Positions 36,094-44,261 of a DNA stretch of 64,000 nt are shown piece by piece. The DNA comes from an archaeon (GTDB taxonomy: Archaea > Thermoproteota > Nitrososphaeria > Nitrososphaerales > JACAEJ01): positions 62,001 through 126,000 of the forward strand of contig JACGUK010000001.1 of the NCBI GenBank assembly GCA_024256265.1, read 5' to 3'. The notes under the pieces are model-generated. The model ran no database searches. It saw only the letters and a list, made by a program, of their open reading frames with translations, and was not told the origin of the DNA. The position numbers and the translations under genes were made by a program. The first letter of the stretch is position 1. The number at the start of each line of letters is the position of its first letter.

Positions 36094-36971
36094 TGATGAA
36101 GACAATCATACATAACCTCAAACCTTTTTTGAGGGATTTCTTAGAAGGTATTGGAGCAGAAGATTTTGTCCTTATCTCCACCAATTATCCTCATACCGGC
36201 ATGACTAAATTATTGCTTTTCCAAGACAAGAAGCCGAAATTGCTAATAAAGCTCTGCACAATTAGAGAATTTGCTACAGTGCTTAAGAAGGAATATGACG
36301 CTCTCGTCAGCATCCATTGGAAGATGAAATCCACCGTACCTTGTCCCATTGGGTTCTATGACTTTTGTGACTTTTCAGCATTAGTAGAGACAGCACTCAC
36401 AGGAGTGCAACTAGAAACTCTGCTCAAGAAGGCCAACTACGAGGAATACTTGAGGCTATTTGTGAATTGGCTGATAAATTTTCACTACTTAACCCATCAG
36501 GGAGAGCTTCCACTTTCTCAATACCCATGGAGACCAGAATTTCAAAATGTGCTTTGCAAATTTAAAGAAGAAATGCAAGAGTGCTGGAGTATTAAAATAC
36601 CATATAGTTCTCTACATGGAGATCTTACACCTCAAAACATTTTGGTGAATAATAGCGGTTTTACGGTGATAGATTGGGAAAAATTTATGGAAAGTGGTCC
36701 TTCCTTGATTGACTTATACTCCTTCATAACCTACTCTGCCATTTTCATATTTGGCGACATTGATTTATTGTTACGGGATACATGGTTCAGTAGGATAACA
36801 AAAAGGCACTTGGATAAGTACTATAGGTGCTTCTCAATTAAGCGGGACTTAACGGAGCTTATGCTTCCACTAACAATACTACATACGATGGAATCCCAAC
36901 TTGCTCCACATCTTGCGGCTGGAAATCGACCAGACATGTGGATGGCTGCATTACAGCAGTGTTTGAAATAG
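36093..36971 (+). CDS. APH/choline-kinase-type phosphotransferase
   Basis: The catalytic loop HGDLTPQN lies at residues 175-182 and the metal-binding IDWEKF at 193-198, both complete, with LLIKLC at about 50 providing the ATP-binding Lys. The 292-residue protein would phosphorylate a hydroxyl group, here perhaps a sugar of the glycan or of a precursor. ATG at 36093 overlaps the stop of the zinc-ribbon methyltransferase, so the pair is made together. Antibiotic resistance is unlikely in this context. Confidence 0.83.
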   Translation: MMKTIIHNLKPFLRDFLEGIGAEDFVLISTNYPHTGMTKLLLFQDKKPKLLIKLCTIREFATVLKKEYDALVSIHWKMKSTVPCPIGFYDFCDFSALVETALTGVQLETLLKKANYEEYLRLFVNWLINFHYLTHQGELPLSQYPWRPEFQNVLCKFKEEMQECWSIKIPYSSLHGDLTPQNILVNNSGFTVIDWEKFMESGPSLIDLYSFITYSAIFIFGDIDLLLRDTWFSRITKRHLDKYYRCFSIKRDLTELMLPLTILHTMESQLAPHLAAGNRPDMWMAALQQCLK

Positions 36972-37196
36972 GGATGCCAAATCACAGGTTTGATAGAGGA
37001 GTATCTAAGGCAAAAACACTATCTTTATGAGGAGATTGGATTCCTGAGAGTGACGCGATTACTTTGACTGAGATATGTATACTGGTCAAACGAGTCTCTG
37101 AAAACCTTGGCCTATTTAGTGAATGCTAGAGTCAAAGAGCCATACGCATTCACAAGAACGATCTTCACAGTGAGAAAGCCTGACCAAAGGCATTGA
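36972..37196 (+). pseudogene. Stop-interrupted gene remnant between kinase and GalU genes
   Basis: Directly after the kinase's TAG the same frame reads on for 31 protein-like codons (IEEYLRQKHYLYEEIGFL), meets TGA at 37065, then continues for 42 codons (YWSNESLKTLAYLVNAR, then TRTIFTVRKPDQ) to TGA at 37194. There is no ATG and no Shine-Dalgarno. Its coding-like composition with internal stops indicates a decayed gene, possibly the C-terminal part of another methyltransferase or of an extended kinase. The last stop overlaps the TTG start of the GalU gene. Confidence 0.45.
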
Positions 37197-38047
37197 TTAG
37201 AAAGGCCGTTATCCCTGTCGCTGGTTTAGGCACTAGGCTCTTATCAGCCACAAAGGAGCAACCAAAGGAGATGCTTCCAGTCTTTTCGAAGAGTGCTAAT
37301 GGTAAAATATGCCTTAAACCTCTTGTTCAGCTAGTCTTTGAACAACTATTTGAAGTAGGGATAAGAGAGTTCTGTTTCATAGTAGGTAGAGGGAAGAGGG
37401 CGATGGAGGATCACTTCACGCCAGATTATGGGTATGTTGAAAGATTGAATAATGTAGGGAAGAATAATCAAGCATACGATCTTACATGCTTTTACAAGAA
37501 GCTTGAAGAGTCCACGATTATCTGGATAAATCAACCCGAGCCCAAGGGCTTCGGTCATGCTGTGCTATTGTCACAATCTCTCATCGGTTATGAAGAATTC
37601 TTAGTTCATGCTGGGGATACTTACATCATCTCGAAAGGCAACGACCACTTGACACGCCTTATAGGATACAGTAAAAAGATCAAAGACGATGCTACGTTAG
37701 TTGCTAAAGAAGTCCCAAACCCTCAGCAGTATGGAATCATTGAAGGTCAGCAAGAAGGAAAAGATTTTAGAGTTTCTAGAGTCGTTGAGAAACCGGAAAA
37801 GCCCACGACCAACTTGGCTATAATGCCAATCTACATATTTACACATATCCTGTTTAGAGCTTTGGAAACCACATCGTTGGGCAAAGGTGGCGAACTTCAG
37901 CTTACAGATGGTATACAGAAGCTGATAGATTGGGGGCTTAATGTTCATGCCATTGAACTCAACAGCGATGAAATTTGGCTAGACATAGGAACGCCTGAGA
38001 CATATTGGGAAGCCCAAAGCTTATCCTATAAGAAAGCAATAGAGTAA
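37193..38047 (+). CDS. UTP-glucose-1-phosphate uridylyltransferase (GalU-like)
   Basis: The 284-residue protein has the GalU signature AVIPVAGLGTRLLSATKEQPK near the N-terminus, then VFEQLFEVGIREFCFIVGRG, KGFGHAVLLS, HAGDTYI and VVEKPEKP, with WLDIGTPETYWEA at the end. It makes UDP-glucose from UTP and glucose 1-phosphate, a donor and the precursor of other UDP-sugars produced by the epimerases nearby. The start is TTG at 37193. Length is that of bacterial and archaeal GalU. Confidence 0.88.
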   Translation: MIRKAVIPVAGLGTRLLSATKEQPKEMLPVFSKSANGKICLKPLVQLVFEQLFEVGIREFCFIVGRGKRAMEDHFTPDYGYVERLNNVGKNNQAYDLTCFYKKLEESTIIWINQPEPKGFGHAVLLSQSLIGYEEFLVHAGDTYIISKGNDHLTRLIGYSKKIKDDATLVAKEVPNPQQYGIIEGQQEGKDFRVSRVVEKPEKPTTNLAIMPIYIFTHILFRALETTSLGKGGELQLTDGIQKLIDWGLNVHAIELNSDEIWLDIGTPETYWEAQSLSYKKAIE

Positions 38048-38097
38048 TTCCTTATAGAATATAAAATAGGACATAAGACTCTAAATTTTAGATCGTA

Positions 38098-39993
38098 ATG
38101 CCTCGATTCAATCTACGAACCTTGATACTACACTTCTCCTTGATTATATTGGCTACTTCGGTTAACATACTGTTCGGCTTAGTGAAGATGATAAACCTTT
38201 TTAGCATTAGATTCTATTACTTTTATTCTTTAAACGTAATCAACATCACGATCTTCTCTCCTTCCATAGACTGGTGGATCTGGTGCATCTCACTCCTTCT
38301 CATAATTGTAGAAATGTTCATAATGAGGTTTTTATATGGTCTCAGCCTACCTCACTGGACAATTTTCCCATACTCGTTGCTAATTGCTTCATTTGCTATC
38401 TTCTTAGTTGATAATCAAGTAGCTACCTTCCTCACGATTCTTTTAGGCTTTATAGTGACAGGTCTATCGATCTTTTATAGTAAAGGTTTTCTTTTTGCTA
38501 GGAGAGAGGAAGTAGTTTTACTTGTATCCATAGGCATTATAGGTTTGCTGATACCTCTTGAGCTAGCCTCTCTTTCATCGTGGGTGATGAATGCCTTTGA
38601 CTACGAAGTTCCTTTTGGACCTAGTCCACGCTGGAGATTTCCTTTGATAGATCTTAACCTGTTCAATGTGCTCTACCCATTGACTTCATGGCTGTTTTTA
38701 ATCCTCCTTTATTGCTGGATATGGATTCCAATTTCAAGATATCTATTCTTGCGCATGAGGAGAAATGATTTTTCAAGTATTCATCTCTCAGGCATTCTAG
38801 AAAGACAACCACTGACTTTAGTTTTGTTCATTACTTTGGTAGTTGCAGTCTTTGTAGCATACTATCCCTATATCCATCTTCCCCCTCCGGCTCTTGTGGG
38901 AGTAGACACTCTCTCTGGAGCAAATTATTATGGTTTCTTGACTCGCATGGTAGAAGATGGGGCACATGTATCATTAATGTCAGATAGACCTATCTTCTTT
39001 CTACTAATCTACTTCATCAAAATTGTTACGATGCAACCATCCTATTTTGTTATCAGGATAATGCCAGCCATTTGTGCAACAGGTCTTGCTTTAGCTACCT
39101 TCTGGTTTGTCAAGACAGGAACCAACGATGATCATCTAGCCTTGCTCTCTTCCATTTTTTCAGTCTTCTCATTTCAGACTACAGCAGGCATGTATGGATA
39201 TCTTCTCGCGAATTGGTTCATCATTATAGAGATGATGCTGTTCTTCACCTTCCTATTGAAATCCTTAGAGAAGCACTCGATAATCTATTCACTGATAGCT
39301 GGCTTGATCTCTATTGCTGCTCTTCTCACTCACCCATACACCTGGCTCATAATGATCAGCATATTGTTTTCATATATCACATTGACATTTTTAATTAGAT
39401 CCGGAATTAGGAAAGATATTCTTTTTCTGTTGATACCATTAGTGATTATTATTATGGTATTTGTCCCATACTTCATCTATTTTTCGGGCTCAATGTATGG
39501 TACCTCGAGTTTCTGGGGATTTGTAGAGTATATGCTTATGGTTATGAAGAACATTAACATTTCAAACTTCGTTGATCTTCAACCTGCGCTCTCTCTTATG
39601 GTGCAACGTTGGGTAGGAGGTGCATTTGGTAATCCGTTAATCATTGCCCTCGCTATCTTGGGCATGGCATCTATGGCAGATCTGAGTAAAAGTTTTCATA
39701 GGTTGGTTTTATGTTGGATATTGGTTCCTTCTTTAGCTTTCTTCCTTATCGTTTCTAGTCAAGAATGGCTTTATTGGCGTATTGTCTACGTCATTCCTTT
39801 TCAGATCCCTGCTGCAATAGGGCTTTATTGGTTACTTAACAAGCTAAGAAGTATGCTGCACTCAAGTTCAACTACAACCAAGACGTATTTCAGATTGTTT
39901 CAAATATTGATTGTTGCCTTTATACTGCTCTTCTTATTCAACTACTCTCTTCGCTCCGTTGATATGGCTATGATTCAAATCCCTGAATCATAA
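38098..39993 (+). CDS. Large polytopic membrane protein, GT-C-like
   Basis: The 631-residue protein has some 14-16 membrane helices. A conserved-looking outer loop at about 271-286 reads GVDTLSGANYYGFLTR, with an Asp in the place of the GT-C catalytic residue, and LLTHPYTWL follows later. It may transfer a sugar from a polyprenyl phosphate on the outside, or act as a polymerase. A collapsed copy of the same gene occurs at 45472, joining its first 18 codons to codons around 521. The start is ATG at 38098. Confidence 0.65.
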   Translation: MPRFNLRTLILHFSLIILATSVNILFGLVKMINLFSIRFYYFYSLNVINITIFSPSIDWWIWCISLLLIIVEMFIMRFLYGLSLPHWTIFPYSLLIASFAIFLVDNQVATFLTILLGFIVTGLSIFYSKGFLFARREEVVLLVSIGIIGLLIPLELASLSSWVMNAFDYEVPFGPSPRWRFPLIDLNLFNVLYPLTSWLFLILLYCWIWIPISRYLFLRMRRNDFSSIHLSGILERQPLTLVLFITLVVAVFVAYYPYIHLPPPALVGVDTLSGANYYGFLTRMVEDGAHVSLMSDRPIFFLLIYFIKIVTMQPSYFVIRIMPAICATGLALATFWFVKTGTNDDHLALLSSIFSVFSFQTTAGMYGYLLANWFIIIEMMLFFTFLLKSLEKHSIIYSLIAGLISIAALLTHPYTWLIMISILFSYITLTFLIRSGIRKDILFLLIPLVIIIMVFVPYFIYFSGSMYGTSSFWGFVEYMLMVMKNINISNFVDLQPALSLMVQRWVGGAFGNPLIIALAILGMASMADLSKSFHRLVLCWILVPSLAFFLIVSSQEWLYWRIVYVIPFQIPAAIGLYWLLNKLRSMLHSSSTTTKTYFRLFQILIVAFILLFLFNYSLRSVDMAMIQIPES

Positions 39994-40022
39994 TTTATTA
40001 GAGTTGTGAACAGCTAGCGTAG

Positions 40023-40970
40023 GTGATGAATTTGAGGGTTCTTGTGACTGGTGGGGCTGGCTTCATCGGTTCTCATATAGTGGATCAGCTGAGGGCGAAA
40101 GGGTATAACGTTGTTGCTTTAGACGACCTCTCGGCTGGAAGGAGGGATAATCTTTTATTTGACGTACCGTTAAAGGTGAAGTCCGTTGCCGACATCGATA
40201 AGGGAGATGTAGAAGGGTTCGATGACATTATTCACTGTGCTGCACAAGTCTCCACATTTTGGTCTGTAGACTACCCTGAGGAGGATTTCAGAAGGAACGC
40301 TCTCTCCACCTTTCACCTCTTCGAGACCTGCAGAAAATACAATGATAATGCCTTAATAATCTATACAAGCAGTAGAAGCGTCCATGGAGATATACCTGAA
40401 CCAAGCCTTGCGAATGAATCTTTTCCCTTCAACCCTAGCACCTTCTACAATGTTCACAAGATCTACGGCGAACTGCTCTGCAAAATCTATTCACACTTGT
40501 ATGGAATGAAGTTCATCATATTGAGGCCTAGTAACGTATATGGTCCTAGGCAACCTTATTGGATGAAGGGCTGGTATAACTTCATCAGCTTCTGGATTAA
40601 GCTAGCACTAGAAAATGAGCCTATACCTATCTACGGTAGCGGCGAACAGGTTAGAGATTATACATATGTGGAGGATACTACTAGAGCCTATGTTCTAGCT
40701 TTGGAGAACTTAAGGGCTATAGGTGAAGTCTTCCTTTTGCCAACAGGTAGGGGTGTAAGTCTGAACGAGCTTGCGAACATGATCATCAGGTTAACTGACA
40801 GCAAATCTCAGAAGAAGTACCTTCCACCTCGTAAAGGGGATATCATGCGCTTTGTAGGTAGCTATAAGAAGGCTAAGGATATTCTTAATTGGGAGCCTCT
40901 GATCTCCTTGGAAGAAGGGTTAAAGAAGGAGATAGAGTGGATGAGGCAAGAGCTAGCCCAAAAGCGCTAG
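40023..40970 (+). CDS. NDP-sugar epimerase/dehydratase (extended SDR)
   Basis: The protein begins RVLVTGGAGFIGSHIVDQL with the NAD-binding Gly-x2-Gly-x2-Gly, has TSSRSVHGD and the catalytic YNVHK, and RPSNVYGPRQPYW and YGSGEQVRDYTYVEDTT for the sugar nucleotide. The 315 residues fit UDP-glucose 4-epimerase or dTDP-glucose 4,6-dehydratase relatives; lack of the extra dehydratase Asp-Glu pair in front of the Tyr (the stretch reads SSRSVHGD) favours epimerase or reductase. Start ATG 40023, with ATG 40026 next to it. Confidence 0.84.
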   Translation: MMNLRVLVTGGAGFIGSHIVDQLRAKGYNVVALDDLSAGRRDNLLFDVPLKVKSVADIDKGDVEGFDDIIHCAAQVSTFWSVDYPEEDFRRNALSTFHLFETCRKYNDNALIIYTSSRSVHGDIPEPSLANESFPFNPSTFYNVHKIYGELLCKIYSHLYGMKFIILRPSNVYGPRQPYWMKGWYNFISFWIKLALENEPIPIYGSGEQVRDYTYVEDTTRAYVLALENLRAIGEVFLLPTGRGVSLNELANMIIRLTDSKSQKKYLPPRKGDIMRFVGSYKKAKDILNWEPLISLEEGLKKEIEWMRQELAQKR

Positions 40971-41026
40971 GGGCTTTAACCATAGATATAATCTCGATGT
41001 TATATGTTAAGGGATCGGACAAAAGG

Positions 41027-41034
41027 TATTTAAG
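41027..41034 (+). promoter_or_regulatory. TATA box of the 41059 gene
   Basis: TATTTAAG is centred about 26 nt before the ATG at 41059, implying a leaderless message for the regulator-protease pair. Confidence 0.6.
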
Positions 41035-41058
41035 TACATATGTCCTAAAATCAAAAAG

Positions 41059-41448
41059 ATGATCAAGGGTTCTCTTCCTAAAGAACTAGAAGAAATGTTT
41101 AGACGGAAAGCCATGGAGAAGTATGGCTACTCCAAGGGGGCTGTTTCAAAGGCCCTCGAAGCAGCTATCAAACTCTGGCTTAGGTATGATTATGAATCAA
41201 CAGATGAGGAGGAATCTAACAATAGGGCTTTCGAATCGATGGTCAATGAATTGGAGGCCAATTATCAAGGCATGTATGTAGTAATAGCTGGTGGCAAGTT
41301 GATCTCTGCTCACAGATCCCTTGATGAAGCACTTAAGGTCAAGGAAGGCAGATACACACATCGCATTATTTTCAAAATAGGTGAAAAGCCGGTTCAAAGG
41401 GTGAGACTTGGTTGGAGAGTAGTGGCAAAGCCTGTTGGTCATACTTAA
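41059..41448 (+). CDS. RHH-like plus DUF5678-like small protein
   Basis: The 129-residue protein has two parts. Residues 1-48 (KELEEMFRRKAMEKYGYSKG, then VSKALEAAIKLWL) look like a degenerate ribbon-helix-helix or related dimerisation unit. Residues about 70-129 (MYVVIAGGKLISAHRSLDEA and RHRIIFKIG-like strands) match the DUF5678 type of small beta-alpha domain. It overlaps the following aspartic-protease-like gene by 37 nt. A TATA box at 41027 gives a leaderless start at 41059. In archaea such proteins are often paired with retropepsin-like genes; the role of the pair is unknown. Confidence 0.65.
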   Translation: MIKGSLPKELEEMFRRKAMEKYGYSKGAVSKALEAAIKLWLRYDYESTDEEESNNRAFESMVNELEANYQGMYVVIAGGKLISAHRSLDEALKVKEGRYTHRIIFKIGEKPVQRVRLGWRVVAKPVGHT

Positions 41449-41849
41449 AGTCGAATGGCTTCAAATTTCCTGTTTTAGGCCTAGTAGTTAAGGGTCCACT
41501 CGAGACACTACCATTAGAGGAGGCTTTGATCCGTATCGACACAGGCTATGATGGTTTTCTCCTCCTTAATGAAGAAAAATACAGAAGCCTAGGCCTCCAT
41601 CTATCTGAACTCCCCCGAAGATACTGGCCTGAAGGAGAGACGGTGACAGGCGAAATTTTTAAGCTTCGAAGAGCCTTAACTACTATCCACATTCTAAAGC
41701 TGAACATAAGGCTTGAAGGATATGCTGATACGTTCCGTGGAAATGCTGAGAATCTTGCAGGTCTAAAATTCATTGAAAGTCTAAAGCTACTCCTAGATGG
41801 CCCAGCACAGCTAGCCTGCATATCCATTAAAGATAGTTCAACCAACTAA
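41412..41849 (+). CDS. Retropepsin-like aspartic protease (clan AA)
   Basis: The 145-residue protein has RIDTGYDGFLLL, the Asp-Thr-Gly active-site motif with its flanking strands (DTG at about residues 42-44), and ends with a Gly-Leu-rich region GLKFIESLKLLLDG, where single-chain archaeal relatives carry the dimer-interface loop. One Asp-Thr-Gly per chain means it should work as a homodimer. The only canonical start that keeps the fold is TTG at 41412, inside the upstream gene, so expression is coupled to it. Substrate unknown. Confidence 0.75.
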   Translation: MESSGKACWSYLKSNGFKFPVLGLVVKGPLETLPLEEALIRIDTGYDGFLLLNEEKYRSLGLHLSELPRRYWPEGETVTGEIFKLRRALTTIHILKLNIRLEGYADTFRGNAENLAGLKFIESLKLLLDGPAQLACISIKDSSTN

Positions 41850-42012
41850 TAGATCCGACGATAGCAAGATTAACGACCTAAGAGTCCATAAATTGGGAAG
41901 TTTCCCCGTTAAAGGTAGAGTGGAGTATGGGTCGCTATTAAACTGCACTGTGGTAGTGTGAGGGTTTGCGCTTTTAATCTTGCAAAATAATACTATTTTT
42001 CATCATCCACAC

Positions 42013-42108
42013 TCAATAAGTGTTACCGTGTTTATGTTCACATTTAACAATGTTTAGAATACCCTCGGCGATCTCCTTGACATGAACCTCGATGTTCAAC
42101 TGAGGATA
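42013..42108 (-). pseudogene. Gene remnant, minus strand
   Basis: In the 431-nt gap after the protease, the minus strand encodes about 30 protein-like residues (LNIEVHVKEIAEGILNIVK and on) ending at TGA 42013-42015, with stops just upstream and no start codon. It resembles the C-terminal helix of a glycosyltransferase or similar enzyme but is too short to name. Confidence 0.3.
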
Positions 42109-42133
42109 CTATTAGAGCAGGGGATATGCATCT

Positions 42134-42259
42134 ATGTTTAATAAGATCGTAGAGATAGCTGAAGACTCTGCCAGAGGAGGCATCCAACAAAGCCCTGCCA
42201 CTCTTCAAGTCGCCCAGCAATTCTTCGAATCTACAAGAGACCTACACCATCTGCCATAA
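42134..42259 (+). pseudogene. Truncated N-terminus of a Wzx-type flippase
   Basis: The 41-codon frame starts with MFNKIVEIAEDSARGGIQ, which closely follows the amphipathic N-terminus of archaeal polysaccharide flippases (typically ending ...EDSARGSFQLF before the first membrane helix). After that the sequence loses the expected hydrophobic helix, reads QSPATLQVAQQFFESTRD and stops at TAA 42257. I infer a flippase gene reduced to its first 18 codons fused to unrelated sequence. The rest of the gap (41850-42012) shows nothing coding. Confidence 0.45.
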
Positions 42260-42280
42260 CGAGAGATAGGTTAAATCGAT

Positions 42281-43258
42281 TTGCGAGTTCTGGTCACTGG
42301 TGGTGCAGGATTCATAGGCTCCCATCTTTCAGAAGCTTTATCCAGAATGGGTCACGATTTAGTCATCATCGACAATTTATCCTCAGGCTCGAAGCAGAAC
42401 ATTAGCCACCTTCTTGTTAGTAAGCATAAAGAGGTTAAGGCATTCATAGGTGACTGCACGAAGACTAATGATGTCAAAAATGCTCTGAGAGATGTAGATA
42501 TAGTCTTCCACTTTGCAGCAAATCCAGAGGTTAGATTGGAGTTAAATGATCCTAAGACCTGCTTCCAGCAGAATATATATGCCACGTATATTCTCCTCGA
42601 AGAGTTTAGGAAGAGCCATGCTCAAACTATTGTATTTGCATCTACCTCCACTGTTTACGGTGATGCAAAAGTAATACCTACACCTGAAGACTATACAAAA
42701 TTAGAGCCCATATCTATCTATGGTGCATCAAAGCTTGCAAGCGAAGCACTGATCACTTCTTATGCCCACATGTATAAAAAGAAGGCAGTAATACTAAGGC
42801 TTGCCAATATAATAGGACCAAGAAGTAAGCATGGCGTGATCGTTGATTTTATAGATAAGCTCAAGAAGAATTCAAATGAGCTTGAGATTCTTGGTGATGG
42901 AAAGCAGAAGAAGTCCTATCTATACATCGACGACTGTATAGACGCTATTCTTAAGGCTTATAATGCCAAGCAAAGAGTTGAAGTCTTTAACATAGGCTCT
43001 GAGGACCAGATAGAAGTGAGCAGAATAGCTGAGATCGTATGTGAAGAGATGAATTTGAGCAATGTGAAATTCAAGTTCACTGGAGGAATAAATGGAGGGA
43101 GAGGATGGGCGGGGGATGTAAAGAATATGCTCCTTGATATAAGCAAGCTCAAATCCAAAGAATGGATGCCTAAATACAATAGCGAAGAAGCGGTAAGACT
43201 TACAGTAAAATCGATATTAGATCAACTGGATGTGCAAAAAAGTATAACATATGGTTAG
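42281..43258 (+). CDS. NAD-dependent epimerase, GalE-like
   Basis: MRVLVTGGAGFIGSHLSEAL gives the NAD site, FASTSTVYGDA the catalytic Ser/Thr region, YGASK the Tyr-x3-Lys pair, and RLANIIGPRSKHGVI with LGDGKQKKSYLYIDDC the nucleotide-sugar site. The 325 residues fit the UDP-glucose/GlcNAc 4-epimerase group, especially archaeal GalE-like proteins. The start is TTG at 42281, and it is followed 34 nt later by a sugar nucleotidyltransferase, so the pair probably makes one activated sugar. Confidence 0.85.
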   Translation: MRVLVTGGAGFIGSHLSEALSRMGHDLVIIDNLSSGSKQNISHLLVSKHKEVKAFIGDCTKTNDVKNALRDVDIVFHFAANPEVRLELNDPKTCFQQNIYATYILLEEFRKSHAQTIVFASTSTVYGDAKVIPTPEDYTKLEPISIYGASKLASEALITSYAHMYKKKAVILRLANIIGPRSKHGVIVDFIDKLKKNSNELEILGDGKQKKSYLYIDDCIDAILKAYNAKQRVEVFNIGSEDQIEVSRIAEIVCEEMNLSNVKFKFTGGINGGRGWAGDVKNMLLDISKLKSKEWMPKYNSEEAVRLTVKSILDQLDVQKSITYG

Positions 43259-43292
43259 AAAAATAGGTAACAGATAGCCTCAAAAACTTCCA

Positions 43293-44060
43293 ATGGTGGG
43301 CAGAATAATCGTCATCATCTTAGCAGGGGGATATGCGAAGAGGCTTTGGCCTTTAACTAGAGAGAAGCCTAAACCTCTTTTGCCAGTATCTGAAAAACCC
43401 ATTATCGAATACATCATAGAGAAGCTAAGTACATTGTATGGAATAGAGCGCATCATCATTTCTACCAATCTTCGATTTGAAAGTTGCTTTAGAGAATGGC
43501 TAGCTACTACGGGTTATCAGCATATAGAGATCGCCACAGATAATTCACGCTCTGAAGAAGAGAAGCCTGGTGCTGTAAAAGCCTTAGCAGAGCTCACCTC
43601 GAAGATTCATAGCGATTGCTTGATCATGGCTGGAGACAACTTGTTCACTGCCGACCTTAAAGGGATGATAAACCTCTATAAGAAGAAATCCTCGCCTGTA
43701 ATAGCTCTCTACAATATAAATAATCTTAATTTAGCAAAGCACTACGCAACAGTGCTACTTGACCAAGACAATAAGATAGCAGATTTCGAAGAGAAGCCAT
43801 CACAACCAAAGACGACTCTTATAGGGACTTGTATCTATATATTGCCTGAGAGAACTCTACCAAGGCTAAGAGAATACGTTGGAAAGGATCTGGGGAAAGA
43901 CCAACCTGGAAGATTTATAGAATGGCTTCATAAAAATGAGCCTGTTTATGGATATATTTTAGAGGGTTACTGGTGGGATATAGGAACACTGGAATCATAC
44001 ATTGAGGCTGATAAGTTCTTTTTAAGCCTTGGCATCCAAAAATCTGAGTATCAGACTTAG
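43293..44060 (+). CDS. Sugar-1-phosphate nucleotidyltransferase (RmlA/GlmU-like)
   Basis: The 255-residue protein has IILAGGYAKRLWPLTREKPK near the N-terminus, KPGAVKALAE for the base, the metal Asp in MAGDNLF, and EEKPSQPKTT and YWWDIGTLESY. This is the catalytic domain of glucose-1-phosphate thymidylyl- or uridylyltransferases without a C-terminal acyltransferase helix. It closes the glycan locus on the plus strand; the following genes lie on the minus strand. Start ATG 43293. Confidence 0.85.
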   Translation: MVGRIIVIILAGGYAKRLWPLTREKPKPLLPVSEKPIIEYIIEKLSTLYGIERIIISTNLRFESCFREWLATTGYQHIEIATDNSRSEEEKPGAVKALAELTSKIHSDCLIMAGDNLFTADLKGMINLYKKKSSPVIALYNINNLNLAKHYATVLLDQDNKIADFEEKPSQPKTTLIGTCIYILPERTLPRLREYVGKDLGKDQPGRFIEWLHKNEPVYGYILEGYWWDIGTLESYIEADKFFLSLGIQKSEYQT

Positions 44061-44261
44061 CAGAAAGGCATTTGCTGTAGAATTTTCTACAAAACTTCAT
44101 GAGTACGGGCAAGCTCCTGAATTTATTCAGGAGAAGCTGACTAAAGTATGGAGCCTTTTATTCACTTCGCCATACTTTTTGCATCAGCCTTTCTGCTGAT
44201 TGCTTTAAGCATAGTGATTAGTTGGAGAGGTCTTAAGATATTTTTTAAAAGAAATAAGTTT

